NCBI GenBank assembly: GCA_949318235.1 | Contig: OX439135.1 | Coordinates: forward strand, 23,514,957-23,578,956 | Length of the DNA stretch: 64,000 bases | Source of the DNA: Ecdyonurus torrentis | Taxonomy: Eukaryota > Arthropoda > Insecta > Ephemeroptera > Heptageniidae | Direction: 5' to 3' | In this document: positions 11,471-30,078 of the stretch, in pieces | Layout: each line of letters opens with the position of its first letter | Numbering within the stretch: position 1 is the stretch's first letter | Program-made: the position numbers and the translations under genes | The notes under the pieces: generated by a model | The model's database searches: none | The model's input: the letters and a program-made list of their open reading frames with translations, nothing else | What the model was told of the DNA's origin: nothing

Positions 11471-12180
11471 CGACCTCACGTAACTCTCGTAACTCATCAA
11501 TGCAACCCTTAAAGACATCACTCAACGATAGAGAGTTCGCAACTGCATTTATGGAATCCAGGCAAGCCTCCACTTATCACATTTGAACAATGTCCGAGTA
11601 AGTCTAACCCTCCAATGCCCCTGACCCGATATAGAAAATATCGGACCATTTTTTTCCAATTTTGTATTTGTAAGTGGTAACCAAGTCCGGATAGTAATAG
11701 TTTTATAACATAAATTACATCTTTCATTCTCGCTTTACCATACGTTAATAGTTCTTAACAAAGGGGGGCGATCATAATGTCAGTTTTAATTTTTTTTAGT
11801 AGGAGACGACAGTCGAACTGGGAAAACACTCTTCATTTGCATCTCACATCCGAGTGTTTAAAGTCCTTACTCTTCTTTCTACTTTTATGTGTGATAAATG
11901 ATCGCTGAAGTGATCATGCACCCGCAAGGGATATTCTAAATATATTATAATTGCATTAGCATAGACATTTTTTTTTACATGTTTTAAAAGCCATAGAATT
12001 TTTTTAAGAATTTTTTAAAACCAATAATCTCCATTGATAGGTGATATTTACATAATGAGGAAGGTTAGCCCCTATGTTTGAATACGTCATTATAAAGAGA
12101 AAAAGTAGTAGATAAACTTAGCATAAGCAATTACCTGCAAAATTAACGTTTTATTTAATAAAAGAAGAAATAAAACATTT
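11471..12180. other. Unassigned sequence next to the numt
   Basis: 11471-11755 is less AT-rich than its surroundings and could be a more diverged part of the mitochondrial insert. A 69-codon minus ORF there matches nothing I know. 11756-12180 shows no gene or recognised repeat. Confidence 0.4.
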
Positions 12181-12393
12181 CAATTTTCAACCCTTTGCCG
12201 ACTGTGACGTCATTTGTTTACATCTGAATTTTGATTGTCTTCTGGATTTCAGACGATCTGATTGTTGGCAGTTGTTGGCCATTAATTTTTTTTTTTTTTT
12301 AATTCCTAGCGGTCGTATGAAATCCAGAAGACAATCGAAATTCAGATGTATATAAACAAATGACGTCATAGTCAGCAAAGGGTTGAGAATTGA
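12181..12393. mobile_element. Family H hairpin MITE
   Basis: Near-perfect inverted repeat: CAATTTTCAACCCTTTGC at the left, GCAAAGGGTTGAGAATTG at the right, arms ~95 bp around a poly(T) loop (12285-12300). Both arms carry TGACGTCA followed by TTTGTTTA-like sequence. Non-coding. Confidence 0.8.
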
Positions 12394-12402
12394 ATTTTTT
12401 TA

Positions 12403-12425
12403 TTTCTGCGCATACACCCTATAAA
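12403..12425 (+). repeat. Family C terminal fragment
   Basis: TGCGCATACACCCTATAAA is the terminal segment of family C with a TATA flank; the rest of the element is absent. Confidence 0.5.
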
Positions 12426-12806
12426 TTCTCTAACATAAAAACTTTAATCACGAGATTTTCAATTAAATATAACATTAAACGTAAAAATTCAGTTATTTTT
12501 TATACATATTTTTTTTAATTATTATGAAATTTCCTAGTCCAATTAAAGTGTTCTAATTTACAATGTGCAATATATAAATGTGATGTTACGTATGTAGGCC
12601 AACTTTGCTAAAGTCTTCATGCAATACAAAATACAAGTGAAACTTTTAATACTAATGTATAAGAAAATTATATTTAATTTTTATTTTTTAGTATGTCATT
12701 TAGTATACATGTAAGTATGCACTAAAAAATTTATATTTAAATAATTCAAAATATTTAATTTGTTTATATTTGTAGTTAATTATGTTCTGCTAATTATTTT
12801 AAGTAA

Positions 12807-12825
12807 TAATTAACTTACTTACTTT

Positions 12826-12919
<94 letters not shown>

Positions 12920-12925
12920 TACTTA
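12807..12925. repeat. TTAC tetranucleotide microsatellite
   Basis: About 28 TTAC units with few interruptions. Confidence 0.95.
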
Positions 12926-12937
12926 AGTAATAACAAA

Positions 12938-13004
12938 ATTATTCATTGCTCCAGTATGGCGTTGAACCGTTTTTGGTAGGACGTCATATGGATAAACCCT
13001 ATAG
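12938..13004 (+). repeat. Family C 3' fragment
   Basis: ATTCATTGCTCCAGTATGGC, then GGACGTCATATGGATAAACC, matching the terminal ~65 bp of family C. The element is broken at the edge of the TTAC array. Confidence 0.6.
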
Positions 13005-13092
13005 GGGATCATTTTACAAAAAAAAAAAAAAAATACAGTATATAAAATACTAAAACTGAGACGATTTAAAAATTTAGTGACGAGTCTTCTTT

Positions 13093-13123
<31 letters not shown>
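13093..13123. repeat. CT microsatellite
   Basis: About 14 CT units. The overlapping minus ORF with an RERERE run is an artefact of it. A long poly(T) follows at 13230-13279. Confidence 0.9.
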
Positions 13124-13128
<5 letters not shown>

Positions 13129-13233
13129 CTTTCTCTCCCTCCCAATGACATTGAAAAATCAACTTACGTTATGCATTGTTAAAACAAAATCATTCACAGC
13201 ATAAGCGTCCATGCTTATAATATAGCTTGCTTG

Positions 13234-13269
<36 letters not shown>

Positions 13270-13279
13270 TTTTTTTTTA

Positions 13280-13848
13280 TTTGATGTTATATACTAAAAG
13301 AATATAATCAATTATTCTAAATGCTCCAGTCAAAATTTTTACACGTTTAAACTCCGCCAATAAATGTATTTATTTCATATTATTTGCAATACATAACCTT
13401 TAGAAAAGTTTAAAAATAATACTCTTATACAAAGAATTCTATTTATAACGTATCTGCCTACGTATTTTTAAACCTTTTCCACATATAACATTTCCAGAAT
13501 TAGATCTCAAGCCAGCTGTTCAAGTGTTTTGGTACTTTATCTATAAATAAGGTCTAAAACTATATTAAATAACCAAAGAAACATGACTTTAATAACATAA
13601 TTGTATAATTTTTCTTGTAAAGTCCTTCAATATACTGTAGAATAATATGTTTGTTCAGTTTATTTGAAATTAAAAAAGAATTTAAGAAAATTCTATTATA
13701 ATATCTGTTTTCCAGGTAAATATTAATTTGCAACAGAATTCATATACCTTCATTAGAAGTAAATTTTCTTAATGACAGTAAGGAAATTAATTTCGAGTTA
13801 AAGACATTTCTTGTTTTTAAACAACATAGAAAAGCAATTTTTTTTGTT
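13280..13848. other. AT-rich sequence without recognised genes
   Basis: No gene or repeat family seen; it ends in a poly(T) at about 13850-13880. Confidence 0.5.
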
Positions 13849-13884
<36 letters not shown>

Positions 13885-13964
13885 CATCGCCATCGATGAA
13901 ACGTAGTAGCGATCACGAGGTGCGTAATTTTGGACACTGCGAGCCGCGAGCAATACAATAGAGA

Positions 13965-14179
<215 letters not shown>

Positions 14180-15122
14180 AAATAATTATATATAAAATTC
14201 AATAAAACTTCCCCCTTGGTCAATAGTTTTGAAAATTATTTCACGTAACTGCGATATAAACAAAAAACAACATTATACAGATTTGTTATTGTCATATACG
14301 CTGCAGACTCGGAGCATCTCTAATAAATATTATTAGATACAACATGCGCGCGCAGAGGAAGTAAAAAGTTATAAATTCTACGGAGATGCGTCTTAATAAG
14401 TTAGTTCATATTCTACAGTGTAAGTGATTGAAGTAAGAAAACTTTTTACGTCTTATTTTGTTTTAAATTTACAATAAATAAAAGGTAAGTTTTTGTTGTA
14501 AAATTTAAGCGATAATATTTTACATTGTATTAATTTTTTTACATGCTTTATTGTATAGAAATAATAATTAAATACATGTACGAAACTTATTTAAATAACT
14601 CATATAGTTAATATGTAGAAGTGATTTCAAATTAAACTGATAGCTATTTTATGTTGTAATGTAGTATTCCATCCATCCAACTTTTTGGGTTTTGGTTTTC
14701 TCAATAACAACAATTACGATGTTTTTTTGTTTTTTTTTTTTTGTTTTTTGTTTGTTTGTTTGTTGTTGTTTTTTTTTTTTTTTTTTTTTTTAATATTTTT
14801 TACACATCAATGATATTTGAAAAAAGACAATTCAATACGCAATAATTTTAGCAATAAAACGTGCATTATACTATTATTATTATTAAAAGCCTATAAAATT
14901 TCCAAAACAGTCCAAATGTTAATTTAAAATGTATTTTTATTATATATTTCAATGTTTAGTAAATATTCAATTTGCTCTTTTTTATAATTTATATTAAACA
15001 TAAAGTTTTTAAAATATTAATTTCAAATAGTCTGATTTTAATTATTATTATTTTTAATTCACAATATTGTATATTATAGCCTATAATATTTACAACTGAT
15101 ACTGAAATATTTTTTTATATTA

Positions 15123-15177
<55 letters not shown>

Positions 15178-15275
15178 ACAAAAAGAATTAGCAACGCAAA
15201 AGAAAAATGACAAAAAATAAAAAATAAAAGTTTATTTTTAAGCATAAACAAGGAAACTCCGCTATGTTAATATAT
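14180..15275. other. AT-rich sequence with simple repeats
   Basis: Contains T/G-rich runs (14728-14792) and an AAAT array of ~14 units (15123-15178). No gene or transposon recognised. Confidence 0.55.
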
Positions 15276-15593
15276 CCGGGATGCATATTTACAAACCCTC
15301 TACACGTACAGCATAGCCTTTAAATAATGTACGCTGATTGGCCAGAATACGCGGAAGGGTTGAATTTTTTTTTCATAAAATAGTCCGATTGGAAATGTTG
15401 AAGTTTAAATGTTGATATTGAAATAATTGTGCACGTTTTAACATCACAAAAGTCTACTCATTGTTCCCTATCGTGTAATAATTATTAGATGCTAAATATT
15501 TAGTGTCAAACATTTTTATTATAATAATAACAAGTTGTCTTTTCATACATTGTTGCCTTATTTTACAGAATTTATTTGTATATTAATACTTAT

Positions 15594-17786
15594 GGAGCTT
15601 TCTAACGAAATGACGGTTGGTTCAAAATTTGACCTTGAGCGAATTACGGCAACAGTGTCGTGGGGACCAGATTCAAATAAAAGCAATGGATTGCATAGGA
15701 GAGCGTATTGATTTTGATTTAATTAAAATAGAAAGAGGTAAAAAGTCGCGGTTTTTGGTCGTGGTCTGATTAGATGAACATCTTAGCTTTCGATTGATAT
15801 GATTTTGGCTCCAAAAAATTAATTATTATTAATTAACACAGGTAATTAAAAAATACCTTATGAATAGTGCTGATATAAAAATTGTTGTCAATCGAATTTA
15901 AAATGAACTAGAATCATGAAAATTGGTACAAAGGTAGATCAATACCTTAGTCAATAGTTATCAAAAGGTTAATTACCTAACCCACCCCTAAAGGGTGTAA
16001 AAGGGGTAGTTAACCCCCGAAAATTAAACTAATCCGATTTCAAAAGTTTTAACGATGTTGGTGGGGTAAAGTGACCCGCCTAAGAAGACTGTGATATTAA
16101 TTTTTGTTAATTTCCACCCCTAACCGACCTAAGGGGTAGTTTACCCTTAAAATTGCATCATTTCGAATTTGTAGGTTTTCAACAAAGCAAACGTTGTTTC
16201 CGGGGTTTCGGAACTTGCTGAAGACAAGGGTGCACTCAAAAATTTTCTAGCTTCAACCCCTAAAGAGCAAGGGGTAGTTTTAATCCTAATTTGCAATTAA
16301 ACCAAAATCAAAAATAAAAGTGTTATTTCCGGTGAAAAGCAAAGTGCTAAAAATATAAGTGGTAGTTTTAAATGTTTATTTTTCACCCCTAACGTGCTAT
16401 AAGGGGGTAGTTTTCACTCTTAAATTAAATTTAAATAAAATCAGGCCATCAAAGTGTCATTTCTGAGGTAAAAAAATATGCTGAAGACGATGGTGAGGTT
16501 TAAAAAATTCTATCTTCAACCCCTAGTGCGCTAGGGGTAGTTTCACCCTAATTTTTGGAATAATTAATATACACTATAAAGGTGTCAATTTAGGGGTTAA
16601 AAATTCTTCTGAAGACGATGGTGTCACTTAGAAATTTTTATCTTCAACCCCTAACTTGCTAGGGGTAGTTTTTGCCAATATTTTTAATTTAATTACCAAA
16701 AAAAGCTAAAAACTACCCCTAGCAGGTTAGGGGTTGAAGATAAAAAATTTTAAATGTCACCATCGTCTTCAGAAGAATTTTTAACCCCTAAATCGACACC
16801 TTTATAGTCTATATTAATTATTCCAAAAATTAGGGTGAAACTACCCCTAGCGCGCTAGGGGTTGAAGATAGAATTTTTTAAATCTAACCATCGTCTTCAG
16901 CATATTTTTTTACCTCAGAAATGACACTTTGATGGCCTGATTTTATTTAAATTTAATTTAAGGGTGAAAACTACCCCCTAGCACGTTAGGGGTGGAAGAT
17001 AAAAATTTAAAACTCTAGCACTTATATTTTTAGCTTTGCTTTTCACCGGAAATGACTTACTTTTATTTTTGATTTTGGTTTAATTGGAAATTAGGGTTAA
17101 AACTACCCCTTGCTGTTTAGGGGTTGAAGCTAGAAAATTTTTGAGTGCACCCTTGTCTTCAGCAAGTTTAGAAACCCCGGAAACAACGTTTGTTTTGTTG
17201 AAAACCTACAAATTCGAAATGATGCAATTTTAAGGGTAAACTACCCCTTAGGTCGGTTAGGGGTGGAAATTAACAAAAATTAATATCACAGTCTTCTTAG
17301 GCGGGTCACTTTACCCCACCAACATCGTTAAAACTTTTGAAATCGGATTAGTTTAATTTTCGGGGGTTAACTACCCCTTTTACACCCTTTAGGGGTGGGT
17401 TAGGTAATTAACCTTTTGATAACTAATGACTAAGGTATTGATCTACCTTTGTACCAATTTTCATGATTCTAGTTCATTTTAAATTCGATTGACAACAATT
17501 TTTATATCAGCACTATTTATAAGGTATTTTTTAATTACCTGTGTTAATTAATAATAATTAATTTTTTGGAGCCAAAATCATATCAATCGAAAGCTAAGAT
17601 GTTCATCTAATCAGACCACGACCAAAAACCGCGACTTTTTACCTCTTTCTATTTTAATTAAATCAAAATCAATACGCTCTCCTATGCAATCCATTGCTTT
17701 TATTTGAATCTGGTCCCCACGACACTGTTGCCGTAATTCGCTCAAGGTCAAATTTTGAACCAACCGTCATTTCGTTAGAAAGCTCC
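15594..17786. mobile_element. Inner palindromic element inserted in the outer foldback
   Basis: GGAGCTTTCTAACGAAATGA at 15594 is mirrored by TCATTTCGTTAGAAAGCTCC ending at 17786. Arms are ~1.08 kb and nearly identical, with a ~36-bp centre at about 16690. The undisturbed right arm of the outer element (around 19395-19410) gives the empty site; comparison shows an AT dinucleotide on both sides, either a 2-bp duplication or a blunt insertion. Arms are built from repeated AACCCCTAA...AGGGGTAGTT modules. No long ORF. Confidence 0.85.
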
Positions 17787-17816
17787 ATACATGTTATTTC
17801 ATAAATAATATCAATG

Positions 17817-17906
17817 ACATTCATGGCGCAATGGTGTAAGTTTCTGACTCACCATTTGATTTTTTTATTAAGTATGGGTTCGAATCCTGAGAGTAGCAAA
17901 CTTTTT
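17817..17906 (+). ncRNA. tRNA-like pol III unit in the foldback left arm
   Basis: A-box-like TGGCGCAATGG (17824-17834) and a perfect B box GGTTCGAATCC (17877-17887), 53 bp apart, followed by a T run at ~17902. The acceptor stem does not pair, so it is not a working tRNA. It may be a tRNA-derived promoter of the mobile element or a decayed tRNA. Confidence 0.45.
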
Positions 17907-19280
17907 AGTTTCTTTTTTTCTTTTATATAACGTTAACGTATGGATAAAAAAAATGCACAAAATAACAAAGTCCACCAAAATTGAAATAATTTTATATATT
18001 TTTTTAAACTTTTTTTTTTAATATTTATTTTTCTTTGAATTTATTTAATTTTTTTCGAAAACTGACGATCATAAAAAATAGCGAATATTATTTTAGATAA
18101 ATATTTAATATTAATATTGATTCCTAATTTAAAAATCAGGTAGAGAAAATCATTTAAAATACACAGCGTATGATTATATTATTATAAATTTTTATTTGGA
18201 TACAATATGTTTATAATGTATAAAATGACTGCTCTGGATATTATAGAAAATAAAAGTGTTGAATGTAAAATTCTTGTGGAATATAATCGATTTTAAGAGT
18301 ACAAAATAAAAAAAAGATCTTCTTATTCTTAAAGAAAATAATTCACAATACTGGCAATTACATACGAGTAAGGTGTGTAATGGTAAAGTCAAAGTCAACA
18401 ATTAGATTTTTTTTTCCTTTTCTTGCGTCCGAAGTTTGAATCTAATCTTAATAATGAATAATAATAAGAAATTATATGCATAAAATATCAATAACATGAA
18501 TAAATGACAAACATATATGTATAATGTATTAAAGTGTAACTAAAATTTCCCTTCAATAAATATGACATACTCATGCAGTTGGGTGACGATCGCGAAGAAC
18601 AATAAATTTTGAATGATATATACATTCCCAAATTTATTTTCCTATATATTCTAAAGCTTCAATAACTTTGCGTGAATTACATCGTATTTCTAAATATTGT
18701 ATTCCTTTGATACTATATATTCTTGTGTGTTATTACCATATTTCTTATCAAACTTCGGACGCAAGAAAAGGAAAAAAAAAATCTAATTGTTGACTTTGAC
18801 TTTACCATTACACACCTTACTTGTATGTAATTGCCAGTATTGTGAATTATTTTCTTTAAGAATAAGAAGATCTTATTTTTATTTTGTACTCTTAAAATTG
18901 ATTATATTCTACAAGAATTTTACATTCAACACTTTTATTTTCTATAATATCCAGAGCAGTCATTTTATACATTATAAACATATTTTATCCAAATAAGAAT
19001 TTATATATAATATAATCATACGCTGTGTATTTTAAATGATTTTTTCTACCTGATTTTTAAATTAGGAATCAATATTAATATTAAATATTTATCTAAAATA
19101 ATATTCGCTATTTTTTATGATCGTCAGTTTTCGAAAAAAATTAAATAAATTCAAAGAAAAATAAATATTAAAAAAAAAGTTTAAAAAAATATATAAAATT
19201 ATTTCAATTTTGGTGGACTTTGTTATTTTGTGCATTTTTTTATCCATTCGTTAACGTTATATAAAAGAAAAAAAGAAACT

Positions 19281-19370
19281 AAAAAGTTTGCTACTCTCAG
19301 GATTCGAACCCATACTTAATAAAAAAATCAAATGGTGAGTCAGAAACTTACACCATTGCGCCATGAATGT
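19281..19370 (-). ncRNA. Mirror copy of the tRNA-like pol III unit
   Basis: The right arm carries the same boxes on the minus strand: B box at plus 19300-19310 and A-box-like sequence at plus 19353-19363, with a terminator-like A run (plus) at 19281-19286. Confidence 0.45.
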
Positions 19371-19715
19371 CATTGATATTATTTATGAAATAACATGTAT
19401 AAGTATTAATATACAAATAAATTCTGTAAAATAAGGCAACAATGTATGAAAAGACAACTTGTTATTATTATAATAAAAATGTTTGACACTAAATATTTAG
19501 CATCTAATAATTATTACACGATAGGGAACAATGAGTAGACTTTTGTGATGTTAAAACGTGCACAATTATTTCAATATCAACATTTAAACTTCAACATTTC
19601 CAATCGGACTATTTTATGAAAAAAAATTCAACCCTTCCGCGTATTCTGGCCAATCAGCGTACATTATTTAAAGGCTATGCTGTACGTGTAGAGGGTTTGT
19701 AAATATGCATCCGGG

Positions 19716-20363
19716 ATGTGATGAAAGTTCAAAGCCCGAGAAGACTCAATTACTTTGCACGCACAACATTAGATCACGTGTATTTTGGCACGACGTATTT
19801 CTCCTTGACTTAATGCCAAGAGCCATGTGCAGAGACATTGCCAGCAACACCTGGGGTATTTATCTCTCATATGGCGTATATACCAACACTATTTCATGGA
19901 AATTAGAACACTTTTTTGTTTTTTTCTATGAAAATATATTTTCCTGCTACTTTTCTTGTTATTGTTATAACGAGCTACTTCATACACGATATTCACTTTT
20001 TAAAATCAGTTTTAATTTTCAAATACAGTAATGTTTATTTTCTATATTTTAATTTTTTTTTCTTTATTTCTTCTTCAAGACCTACAACTCAATCAATTAA
20101 TCACTTACTGTTTTTTTATTAACAACGCAATTGTTATTTTTATATTTTATTGTTTTACTCTGCTATTTTGTATTATATATTTTTTTTAATGATTTATTAC
20201 TAAATATTCTACATATTTTATTTTCTCACAAATTTTTACCAATTTTATTCAATTCAATTCAGAAACGTCGTTAGTAAGACCTTTTTGTATCCTTAACCTT
20301 TTTTAAATAATTGAAATGCATAAAATTTTACATATAGGTGAAGAGCACATGAAACATATTTTA
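19716..20363. other. Sequence between foldback and family C, no gene recognised
   Basis: 19705-20031 holds a 108-codon ORF whose start lies inside the foldback terminus. Its C-terminal half is translated AT-rich sequence and I recognise no domain. I do not call it a gene. Confidence 0.5.
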
Positions 20364-20367
20364 TATA

Positions 20368-21016
20368 GATTGTGTGCGCATGACGTTCATAATAAATGCG
20401 CTTCGATGCCATAATTGAGCAACGAATAACAATGCTTACAGCCATAGACCACATAAAACAACATGTGCTTTTTAATGAATAAACACGAAATTGAATCTTC
20501 AAAACTGATGACAATTTTTACTAGAATGTTAATGTAGCCCCACGAGAGAGCGTGAAAAAACTGTAAAGTATGCAATTTGCGTGAAAATTCATGTTTATGA
20601 AGTCAGAAACATGAAAAAATTAGTATGAAAATGTTGTGCGGGTTGCATAAATTGACTTTTCTGATCACTGCTACGGGGTTACTGTTGGATTTTGAGACAA
20701 ACTAATGTTATTTATGTAAGTCCCATCAAGTGTTTTGTGATATAAATGCCTATGTTTTTCTCTGGTCTATTCCTTTAGCATAGGACAAACGTGGGTTTTG
20801 GCTATTTTATTTGCAAAATAAGTAATTTTTGGGTCATTATTATTATTTTTATTGCATATTTGAAAACGTATTTCAACTTGCTAACAGCATCAATTCTCTC
20901 AAAAAAAATTGCTAAGTATTTTTAAACTGGCAAAATGTTTCATTTGCAAATATATACCGACCCATGTTATTTAGTACTCACTTATGGCGTTGACTTTAAC
21001 ATGAATGAAACCACCC
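20368..21016 (-). mobile_element. Family C MITE interrupted by a family B MITE
   Basis: Flanked by TATA on both sides (20364-20367 and 21017-21020). The left part runs GTGTGCGCATGACG to AACAATGC; the right part resumes at GCATAGGACAAACGTGGG and ends ATGAATGAAACCACCC. The 20435-20777 insertion is family B. Confidence 0.78.
20435..20777 (+). mobile_element. Family B MITE, copy 2, nested in family C
   Basis: Runs CAGCCATAGACCACATAAAA to CTCTGGTCTATTCCTTTA. The flanks are TTAC and TTAG rather than perfect TTAA. The host site in other family C copies reads GCTTAGCATAGG or GCTCAGCATAGG, so the target was TTAA-like. Confidence 0.78.
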
Positions 21017-21020
21017 TATA

Positions 21021-21848
21021 ATGAGTTGATAACAAAAGAATACTAATAATAAAATACTAATAAAAACTTATGCAACTTCAAATATTATCAAATTCGTCCC
21101 ACCCCTCCTCCCTGCCCCTAATTTAAAGATGTAAATGGATCATCAATAGAAAAATTGAAAATTTTAATTTAAAAAAAAAATCATGACAAATTTGAACTAC
21201 AATAAACCACTATCACAATGCTTATTTATGAATCTACCATTTACACTGTTAAAAAAAAGAAGTGAAGATCGCAATATAATAGATAAATGCGCAACTACTT
21301 GAATATTTAATATAATAAGCTACATACTGCCTTGTGCAATAAAACTTGGAAATTCCCATCACATGGGTATAAACTTATTAAATATAGAGTTCAATTTTAT
21401 ATCTTATAATATAGAACTTTCAACTTTAAAGTATAAACAATGATAAATTGTATGTCCTTGTTTTAAAGTCTAAATGTAGAGCTGGAAATCACGTGTATAA
21501 ATTTCAAGTATAAAATGATGCCAAAATAAATGTGCTAGACATAGAAGTACTACTATACTTGTGCCTTACTATTGAAATATACTTTTTATTATTAATTGTT
21601 TTTATTTTTAAGTGTTTTTTTTCACCTACATAAGTATTTAAATTATATAGTAAAGGTATTGTGACACTGAACTTTAAAGCCAAAAGCTTGCATTGTCAAT
21701 ATTTGTTTCTTTAATGTCTCGTTTAGCATTGACCTTCTTATTTTGCTCACTGTTTGGCTTTAGTATTCGATTAGTTCGTAACACTGAACTTGCAAAACTT
21801 CAAAAAATGAGTCATTGTTGCTTACGTACACTTTTGGTTACCATAATC
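21021..21848. other. AT-rich sequence without recognised genes
   Basis: Only short ORFs; no repeat family recognised. Confidence 0.5.
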
Positions 21849-22186
21849 TTAAAGCCATAGACCACATAAAACAAAATGTGCTTTTTAATGAATAAACACA
21901 AAATGGGATCTTCAAAACTGTTGATAATTTTTACCATAATATTAGCCCCACGAGAGAGCGTGAAAATACTGTTAAGTATGCAATTTGCGTAACCATTCAT
22001 GTTTATGACGTAAGAAACATGCAAAAATTACTATGAAAATGTTATGTGGGTTGCATAATCCGAAATTTCTGATCACTGCTACGGAGCTACAGTTGGCTTT
22101 TGAGACAAATTAATGTTATTTATGTAAATCCCATCAAGTGTTTTGTGATATAAATGCTTATGTTTTTCTCTGGTCTATTTCTTTAA
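21849..22186 (+). mobile_element. Family B MITE, copy 3
   Basis: Perfect TTAA on both sides (21849-21852 and 22183-22186), termini AAGCCATAGACC and GGTCTATTTCTT. 338 bp, non-coding. Confidence 0.82.
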
Positions 22187-22351
22187 CGTCACATACAACT
22201 TTCAAAAAAGAAAAAAAAAAATGCAGTTTTGAGTGTAAATTCTCACAAAATAAATTATAATAATTTTAATAAATTCTACTTGTATATTATCAATTATTAA
22301 AGATGTAAAACAATGATTCAAATTGTTTATGTTAAAAAAATTTATATTACT

Positions 22352-22421
22352 TTTGGGGTCAAGGTTTTGAAAATGGGGCTGTTCGCCCTCACAACGCCTT
22401 AATAAAGTTATTATTATTATT
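22352..22421 (+). mobile_element. LINE-like 3' tail
   Basis: GGGGCTGTTCGCCCTCACAA, then CCTTAATAAAG and a TTA microsatellite. This layout (stem, AATAAA, short TTA repeats) is typical of 3' ends of CR1/L2-type non-LTR retrotransposons. The 5' extent is not recognisable. Confidence 0.45.
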
Positions 22422-22884
22422 ATATAGCAGTTACGTTATCAGCTCATGAAACATAAAATATTATTAATAATAACAAGAACATCAAACATGTAACTTTATG
22501 GATGTGAAATAAAAACAAACAAAAACTATGATTTGAAATTATTAAATTATACAATACATGCATATTTAAAAAAAATATATATATACGTAATAATAATAAT
22601 AATCACCAATAAGTTTTATAACATTAGGAAATAGTCTCATTGGGGGGGGGGGGGGGAGTAATTGAAAATATTTTTTATTATTTTTTATTGTTAAATTTGT
22701 AATTTTGATAATTATTGAATGTGATAAAATAAAATAAAAACCAAAGTTAAATTATAGTGAGTTTTATAACCATCATTATATCATAAAAATATGTGATTAA
22801 AAATTTATAAATTTATACTGTTCTATTTTAATGTGTATTGTATTTCTTTTTTTTTTTTTTTTTTTTTCATTATGTTATAAAACT

Positions 22885-22983
22885 GTGACATAAGAATTAT
22901 GTTTAATATATGTCATAAGACCATGTAAGTGGGTGTATAACTTTTGTGGCCTCTCAATAAAAACCATTTATTATTATTAACGA
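22885..22983 (+). mobile_element. Second LINE-like 3' tail
   Basis: CATGTAAGTGGGTGTATAAC, then GGCCTCTCAATAAAAACC and TTATTATTATTA. Same logic as the tail at 22352-22421 but a different sequence. It lies ~220 bp upstream of the first ASB coding exon. Confidence 0.4.
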
Positions 22984-23212
22984 GAGGCGATAAAAAACGC
23001 CTGCCAAAACTTAAAACACATGATAGTGTAAGCAAAATATCAATTTTCACATTTACATTGGAAAAAAAAATTTGAAAACTCTGTAGGAAAAAAACTGTAT
23101 CAGAGAATAGGCAATATTATTAATTATTTATACATTATATGTTAGGACGTATATAAATAGAAAGTGAATTATAAACTATATAGAAACTTTTGTTGTGGTT
23201 TCAGTTACAGCG

Positions 23213-29493
<6,281 letters not shown>

Positions 29494-29767
29494 AAAAAAA
29501 AATTTAACTTGCCTTTTTATTCTTATATTTTGTTCTCATCTGGTCTAAAAGAAATTATTTTCTTGTTAGAACCACGTGATGTTTTTACATTTATATTGAT
29601 ACTATTGTGTTATATTTGTAGTTTCTTGTACATAAATCTACAATATATAATTATTTGTAGTTCAATGCATGTTAGAGGCATTGAGAAATGGGCATTGGAT
29701 AAATATATACCAGAAAGCAAGGGTATTCAATGCTTAAAGAGGCACAGACACTCGGGCTTTTTAGAAT

Positions 29768-30078
29768 CTACTCATGTATTCATGTTACAGTTGACGCCAT
29801 GTTGGATCACTTAATAACATAGGTGGCATAGGAAAATTAACTCATTTTGCCAGTTTAAAAATACTAAGCAATATTATCGAGAGCATTGATATTTGATGTT
29901 ATATAGATTAATATTAGTATCTCAAGTATGAGAGAAAAAATAATAATTATATATAGCAAAAAATTAACTGATTTTCCAAAGATAATAACCATAACCAAAG
30001 TTTGTCCTATGCTGAACAATGTTATTCATTACTCCAGTATGGCCTCCAAGTGCATTAAATATGACGTCATGTATAGGC
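29768..30078 (+). mobile_element. Family C MITE downstream of the ASB gene
   Basis: GTATTCATGTTACAGTTGAC through GTTTGTCCTATGCTGAACA to AATATGACGTCATGTATAGG. Starts ~275 bp after the ASB stop codon. 30079-30477 is AT-rich with nothing recognised. Confidence 0.7.

Larger units (their letters stand above)
15281..19710. mobile_element. Outer foldback (palindromic) element, interrupted
   Basis: ATGCATATTTACAAACCCTC at 15281 is mirrored by GAGGGTTTGTAAATATGCAT ending at 19710. CCGGG directly flanks both ends (15276-15280 and 19711-19715), a 5-bp target duplication. The left arm is 15281-15593 plus 17787 to ~18585; the right arm is ~18600-19710, about 1.1 kb each. Without the inner insertion it is ~2.24 kb. 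The 69-codon ORFs at 18192-18401 and 18787-18996 are mirror images and not genes. Confidence 0.88.

Noticed and set aside
15594..17786. Telomere-like repeats in the inner palindrome (CCCCTAA motifs)
   Set aside because: The motifs are spaced ~100 bp apart within larger modules, not in tandem.
17817..17906. Functional cytosolic tRNA gene
   Set aside because: A and B boxes are present, but the acceptor stem does not pair and no proper cloverleaf forms.
18192..18996. Two nearly identical 69-codon ORFs on opposite strands
   Set aside because: They are the two arms of the outer foldback element, AT-rich, without a domain.
19705..20031. 108-codon ORF just right of the foldback
   Set aside because: It starts in the element terminus, has no recognisable domain, and its second half is low-complexity aromatic-rich translation.
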